Shown one piece after another: positions 14,201-26,200 of a stretch of 64,000 bases of DNA. The position numbers and the translations under genes are program-made. The notes under the pieces were generated by a model that made no database searches, was not told the DNA's origin, and worked only from the letters and a program-made list of their open reading frames with translations. Source of the DNA: Oxyruncus cristatus (lineage: Eukaryota > Chordata > Aves > Passeriformes > Cotingidae); NCBI GenBank assembly GCA_013399855.1, contig VXAY01004719.1:2669992-2733991 (forward strand), in the 5' to 3' direction. Every line of letters begins with the position of its first letter. The first letter of the stretch is position 1.

Positions 14201-17200
14201 CTTAGTTTTGTGTTTAAGTTATCCATTGACTTTTTCTTATGCTACTTGGATTGAGAATACATAACAAATGGTCAGTTATGTGTGTCCCTCTGGTTGTATG
14301 TATTTCTGAACAGGCTTGCTGCACAGATTTTCAGCATATTTGCAAGAAGAAAGGTTAATATTTCTTCAGTCCACAGTTAATCTCCCATATGTGAAACAAC
14401 TTAAAAAAGACAAAGTTACAGAGGGAACGTGTTCTTTTTCAGTGCTGATTTTTCTTCAGAGAAGAAGAACAGGACAGCTATAAACATTTGGATTTCTTTT
14501 ACTTATGCCAAAAATATCACATTGTTACAAAGAAAATTAATGCATGTGTCATCTACAGTAGGTCTTAAATTGTCTAACATACACTCACATCACTGAGTGC
14601 AGTAAGACTTCTTTTCTGTTGTAGGCCAAGGGTAAGGAAAGGCAATGGCTGAGACACCAAGCTGTTGGAGAGCTAGATGATGCCAAAATCATTGATGGGC
14701 TGACAGGAGAAAAAGCCATATATAAACGACGGGGAGAACTTGAGCCACAAGTAAGTATCCAGCAAGAAACAAGGAAAGGTGGAGAAGAGCTTGACCGGTT
14801 TGCTGTTTTCATAGTGGCTGTACAGTATCTCTGTTTGAGTTTGAGTAAGTTATGGGGATGAGAAACTCAGATGAATCATCTCTGGCTTGGGATGTCCCTG
14901 ATACAGAGGCAACCACAGGATGGAAAATTTGCTCTACCTCTTCTTATAGTCTTACATATTCATATTTCCTGTTGGCCACCCTCGAAGAGAGGACGCTGAT
15001 CTAGGCAGTACTTAGTTTTGATCCAGTGAAACAGTTTTTATGTTCTTATATTCTGTTTTAATGACCGTAAGGCAGTTAGCAGAAAACATCTATTTTGTTA
15101 TTTTTTACCAAAAAAAAAAAAAAAAGATATTTTCTCACTAATTCAATTTGTGTTAACAAATATGCTGATAACCTAGAAATTTTTTTAAAAAGTGGTTTGC
15201 AAATGTCTTTTCCTTATTCCATGGTATGCAAATAATTCCAACTTCTACAGATATTTGAATTTACAAGAATAAAAATTACCATGGAAAAAAAAAGTGTGAG
15301 GAAAAGCCATTAAGATATGACAAAGCTGATTGTCTTACAGGTTAATTCAGCCCCTCCTTAGAAGGCATTATGGTTAAACCTATGTGAGTCAGGAACAGAG
15401 AAACCACTTGAATTAGACCAACAAAACCTGGCCAAAACTAGTGGGGCTAGTCCGTAATATTTAACGGTAATACTTAGTGACAGATTGCAGTTTTTAACTA
15501 CACTAAGAATTATTTTTTTTTAAATAGCTGAGTACAGCATCTTTTTGCATGTCAGCTACCCACATTTGATGAGTCCCTTGTATTATTTTTTATGCTATTT
15601 GGTCCTGATGTCTCTTGCTTTGAACAGTTTATGGGACTTGGCACTGCCTGTGTGAAAGATCAATAAGGGAAAAGTTGTTGAATCCTCAGTTCTCATTTGT
15701 TTCAAAATGTGTTTAGTCCATGTTTTAAGGCTTTGTAAAAATAATTCAATAAGGGGAAAAAAAGGATACCTTAAGTGTGTGCTTAAAAACCAAAATAAAT
15801 GTAGGATTTAATGGTCCCTTTCTTCCTTTGTTTTTGTGAGGGCAGGGATGCCACAGCCTATTAAAAGAATAATTAAAAGAATAAAGCACATAAATGCTTT
15901 ACAGGTAAAAAAAAAAAATTTAGTTGTTTATAATGTGACTGGGCTTTTTGCTAGATCATCTTCAATAGCCTCATGCTTGAATCCAGACACATCTCATTGC
16001 ATGCTAAGTAAAACACGTCCCTTAAATGTACTGCGCCAAAAATTGTTAAAACAGATGGGATTTGTTTTCAGGAAAAAATAATGGTTTCATCATTAGAATA
16101 AAGAAGAAACTAGTAGTTAATCAGAACAAGATTTCAAACATTTTTGGAATGTTATTAACCTCAGCAGACAAGTTTTTACAGTCTTATATGAATCCCTGTT
16201 AGTACTGTAAGCCAAGGAAAAGCATTTCCATTATGAGCCTTGGCAGAAAGAGCAAATTTGATAGTCTCCTTACTGAAATAAAATGTGAAGAATCAAAGCT
16301 GAAACAGAAAAATATTTCCTGACAAATGTGTGGAATTTTTTGAGGTATTTTGTTTCCAGTCACTGAAGGTGAAGGGAAAGAATGAGCTAAGGTGTCTGTC
16401 AAGGAACTGGTTTGAAATAAAAAGAGAAGTTAAAATGGTTTTGTTCTTTAAAAAAAAAACAAAAAAAACCCAAACAAAACAGTGTTTGCTGAACACAATT
16501 TTCTTGCTTCATGAAGCGCATTGGGTTCACTTTCTAAAATGTTTTGTTATTACTGATGTTTAGCTTTCCCATTAATACTGGGGTTTGTTCGGTTGTGTTT
16601 CCCTGTCAGCCTGGGAGCCCTCAGCAGAAACCCAAACGCTTGCGCCTGGTGGTGGACGTTTCTGGCAGCATGTACCGCTTCAATGGGGTGGATGGACGGC
16701 TGGAACGCTCCATGGAGGCTGTCTGCATGGTCATGGAAGCTTTTGAGAATTATGAGCACAAATTCAAGGTAATTGCAGCTGGGCTAGGAGCTCTGTGGTT
16801 ATTGCACAGGCTGTGTGGAGCAGTGGAAAAAGTGTTTCAGCAGTTAGTCTAGCCAAAGAGCATTATTCATTCCCACAAGGAGATAAAGATAATAATCTAT
16901 TTCTGGCAACCTGAAAAATAATACTAGTGAAAGGATAAGAAAAATTGCACGTTTCAGTAGGGGAGGATTCAATCTAAGACCTTAAGATTTCGATTTAGTG
17001 AGATTTGCTGCTTTTTTCTGGTTTTATCTGTTTCTTTGAGCAGAAATGCTTAAGCCTACAGAACACAAGTAAATATAAGCTTCAGGACATGCAAAGATGT
17101 TTTGCCCTTCCATCTGCCCAGAGTGCACATGGGAAAAGACTAAACTTCTTTGACCTTATTTGTGTTCTCTTCCAGTTATCTGAAAGTAAGAAAATAATTT

Positions 17201-20200
17201 CTTGTACTGAAAGATACTAGTCCCAAATGTTATTTAATGGTAGCCTGCAAAGGAAATGTACTTAAATTTAATACCCTTTTTGTATCAATAAGCCTAAACA
17301 AGGTTAAGAGCATGTTTCTTTAACCATAAAGAAAACAGTAATGGCCAGTCTCAAGTTAGTTCTGGACAGATTCAGTGTTTAATGGAAGAACAGAGATGCC
17401 CAATACCTTTACTGAAGGGCATGTCGAACATAAGAATTAAAATGCATCTAAAGAAAATGTAAAATCTCCTAAATGAAATTAATAGAAACCTGGTCCAGAT
17501 CAATTCAGCCAGGTTTTCAACCAATACTTCACATCATTCCACCAACAATATAATCCTTCAGGTTTCTGCCCTTCCATGGAATCTCATGTACAAAATCAGG
17601 CCATATGGAAGCATGTGCTTCTAGAATGTCTTCTGAAGTACAATCATGCAGACTTTTACTTTTCAGTGGAAAAGACTATAAAAGGAGACAGGCATTGTTT
17701 TGAGGCTACTCTCCTAAGGAAACAAAGCACGTGCTCCCATCCTCTCTGGCAGTGATGCCTTTTCACCCTTAAACTTGCTTAAACCAAGCACACTGCAAAG
17801 TAACAAACAAATTGAAACTGTAGTTTTGTTCCTAGAGTCACTGCATTCCTGCAAATGTAATGAAAATAGGCTAGGTAGAAAGTGATGTTCCGTAATCCTC
17901 TTGGAAGAAAATGCTGTAATTGTTTTAAAATATCACTGACTTCGTTCTGTAAAACTGTTGACAATCTGAAAGATGCTGCTAACTTTTCTCGGGACGAGCT
18001 GAAGGTTTGGTATGTCTGCAAAAATAGCATACATTTCTCATATCTAAAAGAGGAACCATTTGAAAAAGATAGAAGAACACACAACTGTGGAGCGTGCAAT
18101 GAGAAATCGACAGTTTGTCGCTTTTTTCTTTCTTTCTTTTCCTTATCCTTCTCTTGACTGATTTTATAGAAGTAGACTTCTTTGGCCTTCAGATATGCCT
18201 GTTGTTATCTATTCCTGTTGTAACCCCATCTGCAAGAGTCACGACAATATATGCTGCAAATTTGAGGGGTTTCTTTTACAATGTGTTGAACCAATGGGAT
18301 CATCAGGCTTGTTGAGCAAAGGGGTTTTACATAGTAAAGTTCCCTTCTGCTATCTAACTGCAGTGCAAATTTTGGAAAGCAATTCCTGGCTTTTGCTCAA
18401 GATCACTTTTCTGATGATGCTTGGTTTAGTTCTCTAATAAATACGGTTGTGAATTAGTCAGATGGGCTTTTCCTTGGCTGTTTTATGATTCTAGCTGAGC
18501 TTTCCCCATGAGTGGTACGCTTTGCTATCATGGATGATGCTGATTGTCTCATTGGTCTTAACATCATGACTGAAGGTAGACAATACTTTCTCTCTGCCTT
18601 CTTATGCAGAAGAGCTGAGTATTGGGTACGTGACTGTCCCAAGCAGATAATGAAGTTATCCTTCATGAAAGGGCAGACAAGTGCCAGCAGGTAGTTGTCA
18701 GCTTTTTATGCTTGTGTGGGACATCCTCCCTCCTTCCATTTCCCATAAGTGCAGGCAGTGAATCATTCCTTGACAAGGAGGAAACGGGAGGCCCATTGCG
18801 CAGTCAGGAAATCCATTTAAATTAACAGCCATGTTTCAAAACCCTCCTCCAATGTCATCTCATCACACTTCCTCTGAACTGCTTTATTAAAGAAAAGAGT
18901 GGGAGTGACTGAGATAATATAAGCCACATTGTCAGTCTTATCCTAATAAGGGAGGTTAAGTATGTTCCTACAAATGCCCCTTGGCCCCTTTAAATGTGTG
19001 GATGCATCACTTATACATGTAGGTTATAATAAGCAAGGTGTTTTGCAGGATTAAATTTCATTCATCTTTGGAACATCTCATTTTAGGTGCCAATTGTTTG
19101 AAATTGTACATAAGGGCAGTTTGCTCTTTATTTTATCTGAGGTACATGTCTGTCTCAAACTGCATGGTTTTATATCACCCCTGATTACCATCATTTGCAC
19201 ACATGATGGCAGATTGAGGAGGCATGTCCAGTGAATTATCCAACAGCAATTTTATGAAGCCTTTAAAATACTGTGACTCAATAAATAGCATGTTATGTAA
19301 CTCGTAGGAAAAGCCTGACTTATTATTTATAGCTATATTAAAGGGATATTGCAGATTTTATATGCCTGTTTCAGCATTCGGTGTTTGTAAAATCTACTAT
19401 GGAGGCAGCACTGCTAATTCAGGAAAAGAAAAAATGGTCCACATTCTTGGCAGAATAGTTTCTTTCAAGTAATGACAAAAAGCTTTGAAATAAATTCAGG
19501 AAAACAAAATGTTTAGTGTTGTCCAAAGAAGAGATGAATTTATAAAGGTCTAACCCTCCAGCAGAGTTCTGTCTAATTCATACTGCCTTTTACATTCAGC
19601 ACACATCTTCTTTCAGCTTCTTTAATGCCTTCAGAAATTAATCCTTTTGACGTGGCAGCTGCAGAAGACAAAGTCTTCCATTTTACCCATTTTAGGCAGC
19701 AGCAACCATCCATTCAGTGCAAAATGTGACAGTGGAATAGAGATTGTTTTAACCTTTCCTTATGGAAAGAGACCAACAAAATGATGCTATTTCAAGAGAT
19801 GTGTTTATATGCTGTGTACTCACAGCTCTGAATAGAGCAGTTCTTGTCTCGGTGTACCTGAGGCCATTGGAAAACAAGGTGTACCACAATAATATATTAA
19901 TTCAGTTAAGTCTTCACTAAGGCAAACATGTATATTGCTGCTGAATTTGTCCTGAGTCTTTGCTTGAAATTTATTTTGTAAAACAAAACACAAGTCAGTT
20001 CCGAGTAAGATCGTATCACAGCTCTTCTCTCACTGGTAACTCCATTCACATAAATTTTCCTAGGGAATTTATGAGAAAAAAGAATCAGATTGAATCCTTG
20101 CTTTTCAAAGGCCCTTCTTCTGTGCTCATCTTTAGCTACTGCAAAGCTAGGAAACTGGTTTTGACAAAGCCTTCATGTGCCTGCATGTGTTGGGATTCCC

Positions 20201-23200
20201 AGTTGACCAGGGCTATGGAGCTGTCTGCACCTTTTCTTTTCAAGGACTGCACCAAGATAATACGAAATCACTAAGGGTTTAAATCAGGAGGTAATAATTT
20301 ACTGCAAGAACACCTGGGTGAGAGATTTAAATTCTTTGCCCTTTCAGAGTGAGCTTCTTTGCTCCAGTTTTACTGCTGTCCCAAACTCTGTATTCCTAAA
20401 TTGTGACAGATTCCATACATTCCCCTGGGCAAACATCTCCCTTCTGTCACTTCTAAAGCTTGACTGTGAGCCTACTCCCATCTCTCCCTCCCAGGGAGGG
20501 TCTCCCAAGCTGCAGTCCTATGTTGACTTAAGTCCATCCAAGTCAGTGCAGCTACATTCCCATCCCCTCCTTCGCTGGGGCACATACACTCACAGCCTCA
20601 CAGCTGGGGGAGCTGAGCTGCCCAAAAACAACTTCACACTCTTTAGGTTTTGGGTACTCCTGGTCCTTGACTTAACTTCCAGAGGGATCAGAGGACCATG
20701 AGGACCAGCATATGAGGGCTGGTGACCACAGCTATTCTCTTCCACAGCACAGCAGGATCTCACTCTGTTTTTCAGGAGGCCCTGCTTGACCCAGAATGCA
20801 GCAGTCAGGATGAAGCAAACAGCCACTTCTTCTTCCCTGCTGCCTCACCAAACATTTTTAAATCACAACTAGCATAGTAAGCTGTCAGCAAAGAAACAAG
20901 GAAACTGATAACATCTGCTAAAGATAAGCATAGTACTCCGGTGCATGCATGGGCACACACAAAGAATAACAAGCAGCTAGCTGAGAAGGGAGCAGAGAGG
21001 ACATGATGTTCCCAGGTGAACGCCTTGACGTGCCTGCGATAGTTTGCTCAGATCATTTCAGCCTTACCTTGCCTGCATCCAGGTTGTATGTTCCTGCCTT
21101 GTGCAGGAATGTGGAAGGGGCCCAACTGTAGGGTCAACATCTAGTGTTTCATCTAGGAGCCACTGCAGTTTCCCTTATACAGTCTGTCACATTCAGTTTA
21201 TGCTCAGGCTTTTTGAGATCAAAGGGTGGTCTGTTACTTGTATATGCCAAGAACCAAAACGATACTCCTGAATGGCAAACTTTGGCCTATTCCCATAAAC
21301 TCAGCATGGCAGAGCTGATACCAGGACGCCCAGTGTGAGACATCCAGGAAGCCAGAAAAGAGCTTTCTACAAAGGCTTCAGCATTTTCACAGAGGAAAAT
21401 GACAGTATTTTGCTTTATGTAGTTAGGTTGTTGATTTAAAAGTGATGCTGAATACAGAACTGCTCAGCAAAGGGTGTGCAAGGTTTCATAATTAAGAGCC
21501 TACCCTGAAGATGTGTGGAGATTTCTGACATTGCATAAGAACCATGAGCTCTGTATATTTTCTGCTCCATTAAACCTCTGCTTAATTTAGTTCCTCTGAT
21601 TTAAATTATCTCCAGGTTTTCAAACAACACTCATGTGCACACTCCTTGTGTGTGGTTCAGGATTTATTAAACAGGATTTATTCTTGTTTTAATTAGGAAG
21701 TATGCTGAATGTAACCTCAGCATTATTCTCAACATCTGTATATTTTCATTTGCCATGTCTTTATATTCAACAGGAAAGAGAGAGTCTGAGGCATTACTGG
21801 TAATAAAAAATAGGTTTTGAAGAGAAAGCATGTGCCAGACTGGAAGCTTTGTGTGAGGTTGAGTGGTAAATAGTAGACATGGAAATAAAAAGAAGAACAG
21901 GAATGGGAGAAGCCAACAAAGCAGAAAGAAATGGGATTGTACCAGGACTAGATTATATAAAAATTTTCTAGAAGGAGGAAGTCTGGGTCATGTGAGGCTG
22001 TCATAAAATGATCTGACCTTGGGTGAAATAATCTATAGTATGTGACACATTTACTGTTTCACAGAGGGAGGTGCCACCTTTAAAAGTGTTGTTCCAGCTG
22101 CTATAGCTTTCTTTCGATATATTTTTAAGCAAATTAGTGATGTGGAAACAAAAAAAGCTTTGTCTATAAAGAACGCCATTTCTGCACTCTCTAGGACCTG
22201 ACATACCAAATAAAGTGGCTTTTATTAGGGAAGAAAAGACAGAAAACTCTGAGGAATAGACCTGCCTTTTACCAAATGATTATATGGGAATAAGGAATGG
22301 TGAACCCAGCAGAGATCTGTAACAGTACATGAAAAAAAGAAAACAGAAAGGCAAAATATTGCATAAGGGCTCCCTGTCAACTAAAGGCAGGTCTGTGGCA
22401 GCCAGTCAGGGGGAAATACAGGCATGTTCATGCTGAAGAATTGCCAGCTCAGGTCTCTCTGGGCTCAGGATCTGTACACTATGCTCTGTTGCTTGGTGTA
22501 GACAGCTCTTAAATCCATTTTTGTCCTGCTCATGAATTCTCCCTGGGGTGACTGCCACATCCACAACACAAAGGGCAGGTCAGGACCTTGCTATAACTCA
22601 GCTTGTCTTGATTTTCTTGTAACAACAATGAAGCTCTCACATAAAACAGAGACATTACCAATATTGCATTATTTGTTCAACAAGATATTTGAACTATTAT
22701 AGTTCTGTATGTCATTTTTTCAGCATCTTTCACAGGAGAATCATGTGCACACCATCTTCTTTGAAAACATACTGAGGCTCTTGGAATGCACTTCTCTACT
22801 TACTGACAGCAATGGCTTTGATCTGTTATGCACAAAAATAAGAAACTGATTTTCAAAAAAGGCAGCTTGTAATACCTTTTTTTTTCAGAGGAGAATGAGA
22901 TCATAAAAAAGGTTCATCAAACATAGGAGCTACTGTCAAACAATGTGCTTCTTGTTTGTCAGACTCAAGAGGATGAAAATTGCTGCTTTAAAAAAATACA
23001 TTGACGATGTGAGAGGGCAAGGTCTTGGTCTTACACATCACTGCTCTGCAGTTGGTGGGATGATGTGAAAAACAGACCACGGAGATAAGTAGCTTTTGTT
23101 TAATTTAATTATTTAGCAATTTTTTCACATGTTTTCATGTCAGTGAGAAATTGCGATTAGTTCCCTTAAGCAGCTCATAAATAGAAGCAGGGAACAGTAT

Positions 23201-26200
23201 ATGGATTTTCTTGCTGAATGAAAATTGTCTTTGTTCTGTCTTATATCATTGTGGCCCAAGGGCCATTTGTGGCTGACAGATGACTGATGACGTTTCTTTC
23301 TTGTAGTACGATGTTGTTGGACATTCAGGAGATGGCTTCAACATCGCATTGGTTGGGAGTGATAAAGTTCCCAAGAACAATAAGCAAAGATTAGAGATTC
23401 TTAAGGTAAATCCTACTGATAAGTGATGTTGGATAATTAAGGAGTTTGTGACTGCAAAGATAAAATTGTGGGTGGGTCACAGAATGCAAAACATGAGGAG
23501 AGTAAAAGACAAGAAAAGAAAGACAAGAAAGCAAAATGTATGTTTGCATAAAATTGAAACAGGACCTTTCAGAGACATGGGAGAAAACAAATTATGCCAA
23601 ACTAACAGAAGCCGGGTATACCCTTTTCTGGTCATAAATGTGTCATTTTGACTGTCTGTCAAAGGATAGGGGAAGTTCCAAGCATTATATAGTGATATAG
23701 ATAGCTCTGCCTAAACACGTGGTGATATTATTAGTGCATAAGTGACTGATTTGAACTGTAGAAAGGTCCCAGGTCAGCAGTTTAGCCTGGCACCTTCAAG
23801 AATTTATGTATCACAGTAGCAGTGGAAAAATGTCAGTGCTAGCTTGAAAACATGTTAAATCACAATTGCAAAGTGAGTGTACTCACCAAAATTTTACTGT
23901 ACTAGGATGAAGAAAAACTGATTATAGTGTAGGATTTACCTATTTGGCAGCTTGATAGGTTAGAACTGTGTATTTGAGTTTCCTTCAAAAATTATTTTTA
24001 AAAAATTGGAGTTAAAAGGACTGGATTTAGTAATGTCTAATATTCCTTCTGCATAGGAAAGAGCTTGATCTATGAAAACAGTGTATTTATTTAGTAACAG
24101 CTCAAACACAGTGTTTCATAACTTTTAAATTTGACTGCTATTGTTGTAAGTCAGATATTTTATAATAACTGGGACACTATTAGGATTTGGAAGTCTAGTG
24201 CGCATTATGAACAGGCAGGAGCTGGTCACAGTATTAGGAAACTAAGCCCTGGTTTCTTCCTTAAATACATAGGGAAGGTAAAATACTTCAGTCAGCTGCA
24301 GTTTGAGTAGCTACATTCCTAAGGCCCAGTCTAATTAGGTCCCTTTGTGGGTTTTGATTGTTTGACCCATTGTGTTTTTAGGAAGTGCTGCCTGTCTTAA
24401 AATTTGATATATTATATACAAAAAGCTACATCTTCTGTTGTACCTGGAGCACTGTCCGCATTTCTGATGCATCCCCTAATGCAGCAGAACTGAATATTTA
24501 CTCCCTCCTGTGCTGGCTGAAATGAATGTTTATTCCTAAAGTCATCTTACGTATTTCCATGTGGTTATGCTGTGCACACAGACTATGCATGCCCATGCCC
24601 AGTTCTGCATGAGTGGAGACCACACCTTGGAAGGGACGGAGCATGCCATTCGTGAAATTGCCAAGGAAGAGGCTGACGAGTATTTTGTTATCGTCTTAAG
24701 TGATGCAAATCTTGAACGATATGGTATTCAGCCTTCAAGGTTTGCCCAGGTTTTGACCACCAATACTCAAGTCAATGCTTTCGCCATATTTATAGGATCC
24801 TTGGGAGACCAGGCAGACAGGTGAGTACGTTTGTTTTATGCCTGATACCACTTGCTTTGTATGTCATAAATCTAAACTATGCTTTTATTGCAGAGAAGTT
24901 TGGCATAGTTGGCCCTGCTGTTGTTATGCACTAAGATTTTGATCGTGGTATTGTAAAATAATAGAATGGTTTGGGTTGGAAGGGACCTTTAAAAATCTTA
25001 TATTGCAATCCTCCTGCCATGAACAGGTATGTCTTTCCCTAAATCACATTGCTCAAAGCCTCATCCAACTTAACTTCGAACACTTCCAGAGACAGGGCAT
25101 CCACAGCTTCTCTGGGTAACCTGTGCCAGTGCATCAACACCCTCATTGTAAAAATCTCTTCTGTATCTCCAGTCTAAATCTACCTTCTTCCAGATTAAAA
25201 CTGCTAAACCTTATCCTATCGTTACAGGCCCTGATGAAAAGTCTCACTCTGTCCTTGTGAGCCCCCTGTATTTATTGAAAGGCCTCGGTAAGGTCCTCCT
25301 GGACTTTTTTATTCTCCAGGCTGAACAGCCCCAATTCTCTCAGCCTGTCTTCATAGGAGAGGTGTTCCACCCCTCTGACGATTTTTGTGGTCCTCCCTTG
25401 GACCTTCTCCAACAGGTTCATATCTTTCCTGTACTGAGGACCCCAGAGCTGTACACAGAACTCCAGGTGGGGTCTCACAAGAGTGGAGTAGAGGGGCAGA
25501 TCACCTTCCTTGACCTGCTGGTCACTCTTCTTTTGGTGGAAGAAATCCAGGTTATAATTGGCTTTCTGGGCTGCAAGGGCACATTGCCAGGTCACGTCCG
25601 AGTTTTCATCCTTTTTTTTGATTATTATTATTAATCTACTAGCAAGAAGCTGCAGCTTCTGACTTGTGTAAGGAAGGAGACTTGCTTGTGAGTGTCACAG
25701 ACATCTCTTGTGGCCAGCTAGTTGAGGGCATTCTGTGCATCCAAAGGGGGCAACTGAAGCCGTCCTCCCACTGGAGGATGTGCACTATCTGCTTATGTGA
25801 TATCACTATGTAATCATAACAGAGACAGGGTGCCTTTGTCATTGTGTGTGGTTCCAATGCATGTAGGCCTAAGAAAAGAGAATAAAACAAAAGAAGCTGG
25901 AGTTTAATAGTCTGGGTTTAGTTCTACTACATAGTTTCACTTTAAATTGTTTGGCTACAGGGGAAAAAAAGGAAATTACATCGCAGGTGGCCTTCCAGGT
26001 TCCCCACCCACTGAGGACAAGTACATGCAGCAAAAGTCTGATTAGCCACATATATCAACAGTGTCTTTTCTGCTTCTGTTTGAGTCTTCAACTGGAGCAG
26101 AATGAGAGAAATCCCAAAGGAAATTTGCCCTCAGTAGATCATTTTAATCAGTAAAGGGTTGAAAGATACAGCTGCACAGCCACCATTGTGGCTGCATGTC

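Noticed and set aside
20318..20701. + strand open frame of 127 codons inside a VWA8 intron
   Set aside because: C-rich intronic patch. The flanking VWA8 exons join in phase without it, and the frame shows no domain.
25257..25634. + strand open frame of 125 codons
   Set aside because: It is the complement of the antisense CR1 coding segment.
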